Shown here piece by piece: positions 53,001 to 60,350 of a DNA stretch of 64,000 nucleotides. The notes under the pieces are model-generated. The model had not been told where the DNA came from. It was given only the letters and a program-made list of their open reading frames with translations, and did not search any database. The stretch is taken from the NCBI GenBank assembly GCA_022822725.1, contig JAJEAN010000001.1, forward strand, positions 1-64,000, given 5' to 3'. The translations under genes were made by a program, and so were the position numbers. Source of the DNA: Candidatus Latescibacterota bacterium. Its GTDB lineage: Bacteria > JAAXHH01. Positions within the stretch are counted from its first letter, which is position 1; each line of letters opens with the position of its first letter.

Positions 53001-53802
53001 AATGTTGCCCGCGGCGCATGCCCTCCTCGATGAGCCGTTCCTTGAGCCAGCGCTTGCGAAAAGTCTCCATCTGGGCGTCGAGCCAGCGCTGCGTGGGGCT
53101 CGGGTTCTGTTGCAGCGCCATCTTCCTGAAACGTTCCTGCTGGTCCGGCGACCGGGAGTCGTCGTGGATCTCATCCGCCCTGGCGAGTATGTCCCGTATT
53201 TCCCGTTCCAGGTCGAAGGGGGCGTCGCTCCGCCCCATTTCCTGGGCCATGGACCAGTCCGGGCGGGGCGGGGTTTCGGGAATCCGACCCCTGGTCTGGC
53301 CGTTGACGTAGGCCGTCGAGACGTGGATCAGCGTGGCGTCGCCGCAGGACATGGCGAAATCCAGCATGCGCCGCGCGCCGAGGGTATTGAGCTGGAGGGC
53401 GGCGTCGATTTCTTCGTCGAAAGTCACGGAAGCCGCGCAGGTGAGCACGACGTCGACTTCCGACGCGAGCCGGCGGTAGAGGTCCGGTTCCAGTCCGAGG
53501 TGGTTCAGGGTAAGGTCGCCCTCTACGGCATGGACCCTGGCGGCCATGATATCCGCGAAACGATCGCCGTGGGTCTCGCGCAGCCGGGCGAAGGCGGCGG
53601 ACTGGAGTATCTCTTCCTCCACCCGTTCCCGCGCCGTCAGCGTGGTGCCGTCCTTCCTCCTGCGGGCCCGGACGACCAGGTAGATGCGGCCGACATCCGG
53701 GGCGCACCGCAGGATCTTTTCCACGATCGCTTTCGCAAGGAAACCGGTGGCGCCGGTGATCAGCAGCGTCTTTCCCCGCAGATAGGTGACGATTTCGCTC
53801 AT
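50077..53802 (-). CDS. Fatty acyl-CoA reductase / adenylation-like / HAD triple fusion
   Basis: This 1241-residue protein has three parts. (1) Residues ~1-510 form a male-sterility-type fatty-acyl-CoA reductase with LLITGATGFLAKAIVEKIL and the catalytic Y274xxxK278. (2) Residues ~550-990 form an ANL adenylation-like domain (YGLTEAAPVV, GGWLHTGDIGRI). Its P-loop is degenerate (FTRGMAAESHGV near 736) and the usual C-terminal lobe with the catalytic lysine is missing, replaced by a Gly/Arg/Pro-rich linker. (3) Residues ~1024-1241 form a HAD-IB phosphatase (FFDVDGTIVDAT, D1027/D1029; VTGSLDFVMEP; ADSGSDEPML). It may make a fatty alcohol or remodel a lipid. Coupled to the downstream dehydrogenase. 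Confidence 0.88.
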   Translation of the reverse strand: MSEIVTYLRGKTLLITGATGFLAKAIVEKILRCAPDVGRIYLVVRARRRKDGTTLTARERVEEEILQSAAFARLRETHGDRFADIMAARVHAVEGDLTLNHLGLEPDLYRRLASEVDVVLTCAASVTFDEEIDAALQLNTLGARRMLDFAMSCGDATLIHVSTAYVNGQTRGRIPETPPRPDWSMAQEMGRSDAPFDLEREIRDILARADEIHDDSRSPDQQERFRKMALQQNPSPTQRWLDAQMETFRKRWLKERLIEEGMRRGQHWGWHDSYTLTKAMGEQLIVKHRGDLPTAIIRPSIVESALVDPEPGWIEGLKVADPLIDAVSKGRLPDFPGQKDMIVDIIPVDIVANTTLAAMAHTAREGGIGVYHVSTGDRNPVLFHQAFEHSYEYFQKHPRLNRNNEPIPIQRWTYPTLGQFRRRYNMRYVYPLNAALWTLNRFNRITLLNNLKRRIAVMKSAISRMLYYAAIYSPYTSLECTFETDRTVRLHERLDPEDRLLFNGDVSRIHWKTYFQEIHIPGLKRHVLKTDEPKPVVTEEEEVAERSGFARAGEDALPHLDTLTDILAKSADMYGDKTALQMQRNDGWIRYSFKDVFALAGHIGWQWRSSGLHPGDRILLFSENRPEWGITCFAGLVAGAVLVPVDRRSTPQEVWRIARFTESKAILCTETGHALLTASAEPGGEPAEPGGDVMFWNIENYGLPFDAPQRSASPVTLNEEPPPWAPVEPDTPAAIMFTRGMAAESHGVVLTHRNFVSNLLSLAEILRAYRTDHFLSLLPMSQALEFTGGFLMPFYAGATITYTASVRPRSLVGLMDETGVNCLIAAPRIFGLLHGSLRQTAAKNGEGVVSRMRLLVSGGGTLDSDLYHAYREIGLTIHEGYGLTEAAPVVTVNPMDRSKPSSVGVALPAVDVEIQAPDNEGNGEIVVRGKNVMQGYYRNPAATENRLRGGWLHTGDIGRIDRDGYLYIADRLDRIERPVRLGRTAQLGGSAPDRPGGSAQGRPEGSAGRRTGRAGNGREHAATAFFDVDGTIVDATIVHYYAFYRTWGYSAPRRLLWTIGFLPKILYYIVLDKISRSRFIQSFYRQYRGFKRGDCVSRSERLFEEVMRPRMFAGAVDRIRAHQQRGERVVLVTGSLDFVMEPLAEYTKADDLIALSMKEDEGRLTGETEGPPIGDEAKARIVRDYAERRGIDLSRSYAYADSGSDEPMLSVVGHAVAVNPGGKLKKAAEAGGWEVVHWTHA

Positions 53803-53848
53803 ATCCTGCTGTCCCTGAATGCGCGTGCCCTTTTTTGCGCCTGTGATG

Positions 53849-54943
53849 TCATTCGGTCATGCGCCGCTTGAACTGGTCGACCCACGGTATGGGTGAAGGA
53901 TCCACATCGTTCATGACCGCCTGGTAGAAACTGGCGTAGGTGCCGAACAAGAGCAGATCGCAGGCCTGTTCGAGGGCGGTTTCTCCCCGGGGCGCTATGA
54001 TCAAGGTCGCGATCCCCTGCTCCTCGAGCAACGTGCGGGTGATCTCCTGTCGACGACGGTTCCGCGGATCATACAGGCCGGACTGGATCAGCACGGCGGC
54101 GAGCCCGTCCCGATTCTCCGCAGGATGGGCCATCCCTTCGAGCAGATGGTGGTTCAATTCCGGTATGGCGAACCACGCGGCCAGGTTCTTGGCGTTCTCG
54201 TTCCACTGGTTGGCCATGATGTGGGCGTTGCCCGTGAGATGCTCGGAAGCCATGATCAGAATGGACTTTCCTCGTGTGGACCGGGCCAGCGCGTAGGCGG
54301 GGTTCTCCTCTTCGGGCGCCGCGTAGAGGGGGTTCGCCTCGCGAAGCAGCATGATGGCACGCGTAAGCTCGGATCCGGCGAGTTCCACGAAGCCCAGTTG
54401 CCGGAACATGGCCAGGAGGTACGTGACCGCGTAGCCCAGGCCGATCCGCGGCTGTCCGCAGGTGTTGAGCTCGCTGCCGAACACCACGGCCGGCAGCCCA
54501 TGGCGACCGGCGAACGCTTCCAGGTTGCCCCCCGTGGTCAGGGCGATCATCGGGATCCCTCTGGACAGGCCGTGTTCCGCCACGGCCATCACTTCCTCCG
54601 TGCCTCCGGAATAGCTGGACAGTACGATAAGGGTCCGTTCGTCGATCCACGAAGGCGCCGCATAATCGGATACGACGGTCACCGGCACGCGCAGCCGGTC
54701 TTGGAAGACGTCCTGAATCAGGTGGGCGCCCAGGGCCGATCCGCCCATGCCCGCCACGACCACGTGGTTGACGTTCCGGCAGGCGTCGGGGAAAGTGCGT
54801 TCCGCGATTTCCTCCCAGGCCGCCTCCATCTGGTCCGGTATCGATCCGATGGATCCGTGCATGTCGGACTGGTCCAGGCGCGCTATCTTAGTTTCTGCCG
54901 CCTGCTTTTCAAACTGGCCGCCGGAATGTAAGGAATAACTCAT
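53849..54943 (-). CDS. Bifunctional phosphoglucose/phosphomannose isomerase
   Basis: This 364-residue SIS-domain protein has VVAGMGGSALGAHLIQD (SIS phosphosugar loop), LSSYSGGTEEV and the C-terminal NQWNENAKNLAAWFAIPELNHH block with the catalytic Glu and His typical of PGI/PMI. The N-terminal RLDQSDMHGSI matches this family's start. It links fructose-6-P, glucose-6-P and mannose-6-P. The reductase-fusion gene follows after 46 bases. Confidence 0.92.
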   Translation of the reverse strand: MSYSLHSGGQFEKQAAETKIARLDQSDMHGSIGSIPDQMEAAWEEIAERTFPDACRNVNHVVVAGMGGSALGAHLIQDVFQDRLRVPVTVVSDYAAPSWIDERTLIVLSSYSGGTEEVMAVAEHGLSRGIPMIALTTGGNLEAFAGRHGLPAVVFGSELNTCGQPRIGLGYAVTYLLAMFRQLGFVELAGSELTRAIMLLREANPLYAAPEEENPAYALARSTRGKSILIMASEHLTGNAHIMANQWNENAKNLAAWFAIPELNHHLLEGMAHPAENRDGLAAVLIQSGLYDPRNRRRQEITRTLLEEQGIATLIIAPRGETALEQACDLLLFGTYASFYQAVMNDVDPSPIPWVDQFKRRMTE

Positions 54944-54960
54944 TAATCGACCCGCCTGGT

Positions 54961-54988
54961 TCAGGATGATTCAGGATGATTCAGGATG
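54961..54988 (+). repeat. 10-nt tandem repeats across a stop codon
   Basis: TCAGGATGAT is repeated twice, then TCAGGATG. The TGA stop of the leftward epimerase (54983-54981) lies inside the third copy, and each copy encodes the same TGA. Confidence 0.85.
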
Positions 54989-56036
54989 CGCCGGAGTCCG
55001 TCCGGACGGCCCCGATTTCATTCAGATAAGCGACGCTTTCTTCGAATTCCCGCGTCTCGTATGCCTTCAGGGCCTCGATGGATTCGTCCTTCTCCCGGGG
55101 CGTGCGCCAGTCTTCCCCGCCGGGGCGGACGTGAGACCAGTACAGCCGCAGAAACGGCAGCAGGTCCCTGATATCTCGATCGGGGTATTCCGCCCAGTAG
55201 TCCTCCATGAGCATGCGCACGTGCCGGGCGTAGATGGCGCCCAGTTCGATGGTTTTCGTGATCTCGCCGGTCCATCTGGATTGACCGGGCTGGCCGGACT
55301 GACCGGATTGATCCTCCGGATCGGATTGGCCGCGCGAGTCTGCCGGGCCGCGCCGGGCCCGGTATCCGTCGATCAACGCAAGCAGTCCGGGGTAGTCGAC
55401 CACGCCGCTGCCCAGTGAACACCGCGCGATGCGGTACCCCTCGTCGGAGGGATGAATCGTGTAGTCCTTGAGGTGGACATGATTCAGGTAAGGGAGGATT
55501 CGTTCCGTATATCCGAAGGGTTCCTCGCAGACCGCCAGCACGTTGCCCACGTCGAGCGTGATGCCGATGTACGGGCTGTCCAGTTCCTCGCAGAGCCAGC
55601 GCATGTCGTGGGAAGTGGCGTCCGAGTGGTTCTCCACGGCGATGGTCACCCCGTGTTCCTCGGCCAGGGGCAGCATCTCGCGCAAGATGTCCCTGCACGC
55701 CGCGAGATGGGCGTTCCACCGGCCCGACAGCGGCCGGCGGTCGCCGCCGAGTACACCGCTCATGACCACGCGCAACGTCGAGGCGCCGAGGCCCGAGGCC
55801 GCGGGAATCAGGCGCCGCAGCATTTCGCCCTCGACCTGGCCGCCGTCCGCCACGACGAACAGCCCGTTCTCCTCGGCGCGGGTACGGGCTCGTGCCAGCG
55901 AAGCCGGGGACAGATCGGGCAGGCAGTCGTCGGGTGGAAACTCCACGCCCGCGAGGCCGTGTTCGACGGCCATGTCCATAAGCTCAAAGGCGTCGTATCC
56001 CGTGTTGAACGAGTACGCGCAGACTCCTACCGGCAT
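54981..56036 (-). CDS. Sugar-phosphate isomerase/epimerase (AP-endonuclease-2 TIM barrel)
   Basis: This 351-residue TIM-barrel protein of the xylose-isomerase-like/IolE group has metal-site blocks IAVENHSDATSHD (Glu), ITLDVGNVLA (Asp), HVHLKDY (His/Asp). ATG 56036 has AAGGAG five bases upstream. A Ser/Gly/Gln-rich insert of about 20 residues (QSGQSGQPGQS) sits in the C-terminal third and comes from a 9-base-pair repeat. Likely substrates are keto-sugars or inositol derivatives. The PGI/PMI gene follows. Confidence 0.85.
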   Translation of the reverse strand: MPVGVCAYSFNTGYDAFELMDMAVEHGLAGVEFPPDDCLPDLSPASLARARTRAEENGLFVVADGGQVEGEMLRRLIPAASGLGASTLRVVMSGVLGGDRRPLSGRWNAHLAACRDILREMLPLAEEHGVTIAVENHSDATSHDMRWLCEELDSPYIGITLDVGNVLAVCEEPFGYTERILPYLNHVHLKDYTIHPSDEGYRIARCSLGSGVVDYPGLLALIDGYRARRGPADSRGQSDPEDQSGQSGQPGQSRWTGEITKTIELGAIYARHVRMLMEDYWAEYPDRDIRDLLPFLRLYWSHVRPGGEDWRTPREKDESIEALKAYETREFEESVAYLNEIGAVRTDSGAS

Positions 56037-56162
56037 ATGTTCTCCTTCATTTGTTATTTCGAATGTTCTTTATTTTGTGCAATTGCGCTGCTGATCCGCC
56101 CGGTGATCGCCCCTGGAAAAATTAGCCGGGCGGCATCCGACGAGGCGGACCGCTTCATTACG

Positions 56163-56945
56163 CTATTCCGTCGGCTGTCGCCCCTGGACCGCGTAGCCGC
56201 CGTCGCACCGGATGTCCGTCGCTGTGATGTCGCTGGATTCGTCGCTCGCAAGGAACACGAACACGTTGGCGACCTCTTCGATGGTGGCGATCCGTCCGAT
56301 GGGGTGCAGGCGGTCGAAAGCCCTGAGCGCCGCTTCCGGGTCTTCGGCGTTCTCCTTCACGAAGTTGTGCAGCATAGGCGAATCCACCGTGCCCGGCGAG
56401 ACCGTGTTGACCCTGATCCGGTCTTCGGCCAGTTCCATGGCCTGGCCCCGGGCCAGGGCGATCAGCCCGCCCTTCGTCGCCCCGTAGACGGCCACGCCCG
56501 GATGGCCGTTATGGCCCGTCACGCTGGCCATGTGGATGATTGATCCGCCGCCTGCCGCCCGCATGTGCGGAATGCAGTACTTGCTGAAGACGGCCGGCGC
56601 CAGGAGATTGACGGAGAGGATGCGGGACATGGTCTCCTCATCCTGGTCCTCGATGGAGCTCACCGGCATGATGGCGGCGTTGTTGACCAGGATGTCGATC
56701 CTGCCGAACCGGGACGCCGCGCCGTCCACGAAGGACCTGACCCGGCCGTGGTCGGTGATGTCCAGCGCTTCCGACAGGACGGGCCGGCCTGCCTCCGCGA
56801 TCTGACGGCCGGTCTCCGCAACGGTTTCGGCGTTTACGTCGCACACCGCCACCGAGGCGCCTTCACGGGCGAGCGCCAGGGCGATGCCTCGTCCTATCCC
56901 GTCCCCCGCGCCCGTCACGATGGCGGCTTTGTTCGCTAACCGCAT
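56163..56945 (-). CDS. Short-chain dehydrogenase/reductase
   Basis: This is a 260-residue classical SDR with the NAD(P) motif VTGAGDGIGRGIAL, NNAA in ILVNNAAIMP, catalytic Ser in ASVTGHNGH, YGATKGG (YxxxK) and the C-terminal DGGYAVQG. I chose ATG 56945; the GTG two codons earlier lies within the spacing from GGCGGA. An Asp after the second strand (CDVNAE) suggests NAD preference. The substrate is unknown, possibly a sugar or small alcohol. Confidence 0.93.
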   Translation of the reverse strand: MRLANKAAIVTGAGDGIGRGIALALAREGASVAVCDVNAETVAETGRQIAEAGRPVLSEALDITDHGRVRSFVDGAASRFGRIDILVNNAAIMPVSSIEDQDEETMSRILSVNLLAPAVFSKYCIPHMRAAGGGSIIHMASVTGHNGHPGVAVYGATKGGLIALARGQAMELAEDRIRVNTVSPGTVDSPMLHNFVKENAEDPEAALRAFDRLHPIGRIATIEEVANVFVFLASDESSDITATDIRCDGGYAVQGRQPTE

Positions 56946-57128
56946 GATCACTCCGCCGGCGTCACAGACTACACGCGGCCTTTAGTTGTACAATTGTACA
57001 AGTGATATACGCGCCCTCAGAAGTCATGAGAAGAAATGAACCCCATCCCCGCAGGTCGGCGCGTTCGCTACCGGCACCGTTCAATCCCGCGGCCGTCCCA
57101 GGCAGGTCTCGATCCACACAACCTCGGT

Positions 57129-58637
57129 TCAATCCTGCCGTCGCAACCGTTGCTCCAGCCAGTGCGACATGGGCGCCGGGGCGGGATCGCATACTTCCAC
57201 CATACGGCCGGGGAGGGGCTGGCCGATGACGCCCTCCACGTCGCTGCGACGTTCCGAAACGATGTCGGGATGCAGCGCGGCGACGTTCCGCCGCTCCTCC
57301 GGGTCGTTCGCCAGGTCGAAGAGTTCATCGCCCGCCTCGTCCTCGTAGCCCACCGACGTGCAGAAGTTCCATCGGTCGTCCCGCACGCTGGCCCGGCCCA
57401 CGGCGTTGCCCGTGATGAAGGATGCCCACCCGGTCACGATACGGTCCCGGACAGCGGCCTGCTCTCCCGTGACCAGCGGCCACAGGTCGGCCCCGTCCGT
57501 CCAGTCCGCCCGGACCCCGAGCCGCCCGAGCAGCGTGGGCATGAGATCGTGGTTCTGCACGAAGGCGTCCACGTCGATGTCCGCCGGTCCTCCCGGTGCC
57601 CGCATCATGAGGTTGAGTTGCGTATTGAAGGGATGCAGTTCGTTCGGTCCCTTGCCGAAACTCCCCTGGTCGAGCAACTGGGTTCCGTGGTCCGACAGGA
57701 TCACGATCATGGTCTCGTCGAGGAGGTTCAGGTCCGATACCGTGTTGAGCAGCCGGCCCACGTACTCGTCCACGAGGGTGACTTCCCCGAGATACAGCGC
57801 TTCGATACGCCGGAGTTCGGCTTCCGATGGTCCGCCTGAGATTCCTGGACCGCCGGGGCCGCCTGAGTCACCCGCCCTGCCAGACCTGCCTCCCCTGTCT
57901 CCCCCGGCACTCGCGTATGCGGGACCGGGCACGATGAAGTCGAGGCCGTCATGTTCGAAGTACCGGTCGGCGTATTCCGTCGGCGGATCCCAGGGCTCGT
58001 GGGGATCGAAGCTGTCGACCCACAGGAAGAAGGGCCCCGCCGTATGGTTGTCCGCGAGCCATTCGCAGGCCGAGTTAAACACCCGGGCGCACTGGTAGTC
58101 GTCCTTGCCCTTCCTGTGGCGCTGGTTCAGCAGGTAGTTCACCAGGCCTACGTGCCGGGACATGTCCACGGGCGCTCGAACGTGCCGGGCGAGTTGCGCC
58201 TCGACCAGCCTCGGGTCACCGCTCTTCCAGTTGTCCGACTCCTGCCCTCGCACGAAATCCAGGTGGGCGAACCCCCGGGAGAAGTTCATGGTGGGCTTGA
58301 ACATGTGGTACGTGTCGGCGATGAGCGCCGTCAGGTACCCCCGTTCCAGCAGCACCTCCGCGATCGTGTCCTGCTCCGGCGGGATCTTGTGCCAGCCCGG
58401 TGCGTGGTGCCAGTGTCCGCGCCGGTCGAAGTTGTACCGCCACGGGAAGCTGCGCATCCCCGTAAACAGCGCCCGTCGCACCTGCAACGTGGGCTGTCCC
58501 TCGCCGAAGGCACGGTTGAACCGGATGCTGCTGCCGTGGAAGGCGTCGAGATTGGGCGTGTGCGCGTGACTGTACTTCCTTCCCGGGCCGATGATGTCGG
58601 CGCGGAAGGTGTCCAGGCAGACGCAAATGACGTTCAC
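57129..58637 (-). CDS. Sulfatase-fold hydrolase with Thr at the nucleophile position
   Basis: This is a 502-residue alkaline-phosphatase-superfamily (sulfatase) enzyme. Metal motifs are CVCLDTFRAD and LSDHGTQLLDQG. The canonical (C/S)xPxR formylglycine motif reads T50-LQV-R54, so no formylglycine can form. Thr nucleophiles occur in phosphotransferase-type relatives, so it may act on phosphate esters. Start GTG 58637 has GGCGGAG seven bases upstream; a TTG 16 codons earlier is weaker. A Gly/Pro repeat insert lies mid-protein. Confidence 0.82.
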   Translation of the reverse strand: MNVICVCLDTFRADIIGPGRKYSHAHTPNLDAFHGSSIRFNRAFGEGQPTLQVRRALFTGMRSFPWRYNFDRRGHWHHAPGWHKIPPEQDTIAEVLLERGYLTALIADTYHMFKPTMNFSRGFAHLDFVRGQESDNWKSGDPRLVEAQLARHVRAPVDMSRHVGLVNYLLNQRHRKGKDDYQCARVFNSACEWLADNHTAGPFFLWVDSFDPHEPWDPPTEYADRYFEHDGLDFIVPGPAYASAGGDRGGRSGRAGDSGGPGGPGISGGPSEAELRRIEALYLGEVTLVDEYVGRLLNTVSDLNLLDETMIVILSDHGTQLLDQGSFGKGPNELHPFNTQLNLMMRAPGGPADIDVDAFVQNHDLMPTLLGRLGVRADWTDGADLWPLVTGEQAAVRDRIVTGWASFITGNAVGRASVRDDRWNFCTSVGYEDEAGDELFDLANDPEERRNVAALHPDIVSERRSDVEGVIGQPLPGRMVEVCDPAPAPMSHWLEQRLRRQD

Positions 58638-58799
58638 GCAAGGCTCCGCCGTGTAAGGGGGATGGTTCTTCGAGATGATCTTCAAGTTGCTTTGATCTTC
58701 AAGATTCGAAAAACAAAGGGAAACTTAAGGAGGGAAGGCCGTTGCGTCAACGGAATTGCGGGTTGGATCGCAGCACACGGGAGGAATTGTCAATGGAAC

Positions 58800-58827
58800 T
58801 TGAAACTCCTTTCTGCTTAGCTATTTT
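58800..58827 (+). promoter_or_regulatory. Promoter of the methyltransferase gene
   Basis: TTGAAA (58800-58805), 16 bases, TATTTT (58822-58827), about 65 bases before the start codon. Confidence 0.5.
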
Positions 58828-58892
58828 GTTAAATGTAGAGCGCATTAAAGCATGTCGCTATATGAGACGCCTTACCTGACCGGAGAATCCGA

Positions 58893-59639
58893 ATGACCCA
58901 TCCAGCCGAATCCGAATACGATGCCATCGCCGGGGCCTACAAAGACTCCAAGCAACTGTCCTTTCGCAATTATATTGAGGAATTCACCCTGTTCGAAACA
59001 CTCGGGGACATCAGCGGGGTGAAAGCGCTCGACCTTGCCTGCGGTGATGGATTCTATACGCGCAAGCTGAAACGCGCGGGCGCCAGGGAAGTGCTCGGCG
59101 TCGACGTCTCGGCTGAAATGATCCGGCTGGCCGAGGACGAGGAACGCGCGCGTCCTGCGGGTTGCCGGTATCTGCACCGGAACGCGGCGGCACTGGTCCT
59201 GGACGAGCCGGTCGATCTCGTCGTGGCCATGTACCTGCTGAACTACGCCCGTGACGTGGACGAACTCCTCCGTTTCGTCCAGGCGGCGTACGGCGCGTTG
59301 AAACCGGGTGGGCGGTTCGTGGGTTTCAACGACAACGTGCTGAACGCGCCCGGCGGCACGGTCTCATACGCCCGGTACGGATTCGAAAAGGAGTATACCG
59401 AGACGCCGTCCGACGGCGATCCGATTGTCTACCGGTTCACGAACGACGACGGCACGCGGTTCGAGTTCAACAACTACTTTTTCTCGCAGGGGAACTATCA
59501 CCGGGCCTTCGAGGAAGCCGGCTTTGCCGGTTTTCACTGGATTGATTCGCAGTTGCATCCATCCGAGCGGGACAACAGGTTCTGGGACGAATTCATGGCT
59601 GCCCCGCCCGTAATCGGATTCGCCGCGGTCAGGGAGTGA
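58893..59639 (+). CDS. SAM-dependent class I methyltransferase
   Basis: This is a 248-residue class I methyltransferase with motif I ALDLACGDGFYTRKL, an acidic second-strand end VDVSAEMI, and LVVAMYLLNYA (motif IV region). GGAGAATCCGA precedes the start. It resembles UbiE/Coq5-type and small-molecule methyltransferases. The C-terminal part (FEFNNYFFSQGNYHRAF) lacks a recognisable substrate signature. It stands alone, convergent with the PIN gene. Confidence 0.88.
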   Translation: MTHPAESEYDAIAGAYKDSKQLSFRNYIEEFTLFETLGDISGVKALDLACGDGFYTRKLKRAGAREVLGVDVSAEMIRLAEDEERARPAGCRYLHRNAAALVLDEPVDLVVAMYLLNYARDVDELLRFVQAAYGALKPGGRFVGFNDNVLNAPGGTVSYARYGFEKEYTETPSDGDPIVYRFTNDDGTRFEFNNYFFSQGNYHRAFEEAGFAGFHWIDSQLHPSERDNRFWDEFMAAPPVIGFAAVRE

Positions 59640-59742
59640 TTGGCGCGAGCAGGTGGTCAAGGGAAGAATCCGGGTCCTGGTATAACCGCGAAGGCCTCTC
59701 AACGGCATGTAACATCTATCCAGTGTTGAGCTTTGCCTGCAG

Positions 59743-59806
59743 TTAACACCTCAGATCTAAATCATCTACCTGCCATTCCTTTGATTGGTGTTAAAACAGA
59801 TCTAAA
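59743..59806. repeat. Paired inverted and direct repeats between convergent genes
   Basis: TTAACACC (59743-59750) is inverted by GGTGTTAA (59787-59794), and CAGATCTAAA occurs at 59752 and again at 59797. This sits at the edge of the AT-rich XRE/PIN island and could be a recombination or attachment-like scar, or a terminator-like structure. Confidence 0.6.
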
Positions 59807-59829
59807 CACTTTCTACAAAGTAAATTCTG

Positions 59830-60339
59830 TTACATGAATGGTTGAAAACTGCTATATTTAGACTTGAACCGATACTTCTCCTTCCACTCCACAAGAAACC
59901 TATTGGCTTCTTCAACCGTCAGTTTTCCGTTACGGATAAGCTTCAATACGATGTCCTCTGTTTGCCACAGGACCAGATCCATGCAGAGCCGTTTACCTTC
60001 CTTGATCGCCCGCTTATCCTGAAGCCCGGCAATCCAACGCCGGGTAACTGCCGTGGCTAGTACAGCACACTCTCCAGCACCAAGTCTTCCAGCAGACATT
60101 AAATGTACAAACAACGATAACTCATCAGGGTCGGAGACACTATGTAGTTCCAATGTGTCTCTCGCGATTGCTTCTTCGACCTGTGCTATCTGATCCGGTC
60201 GTATAACTTCTGCCATGACTTGATCGAGTAGGACTACGGTTGTACCAAGACAGGCAAGTAGACCGATGCGACCGATATTCACGAAATTCAGTAACACTGA
60301 AGTATCGATGACTATTGGTTTTTCGTCCTTGAACTCCAT
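59830..60339 (-). CDS. PIN-domain protein, toxin partner of the XRE-ImmA gene
   Basis: This 169-residue protein has PIN-like blocks: first acidic motif IVIDTSVLLNF, second LGAGECAVLATA (Glu/Cys), and a later acidic region. It resembles stand-alone PIN proteins of the DUF3368-type. Its gene begins 11 bases after the XRE-ImmA stop on the same strand, with GAGGTAAT upstream. Such pairs act as toxin-antitoxin or stress-response modules. AT content is higher than in neighbouring genes. Confidence 0.75.
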   Translation of the reverse strand: MEFKDEKPIVIDTSVLLNFVNIGRIGLLACLGTTVVLLDQVMAEVIRPDQIAQVEEAIARDTLELHSVSDPDELSLFVHLMSAGRLGAGECAVLATAVTRRWIAGLQDKRAIKEGKRLCMDLVLWQTEDIVLKLIRNGKLTVEEANRFLVEWKEKYRFKSKYSSFQPFM

Positions 60340-60350
60340 TTTGGATTACC

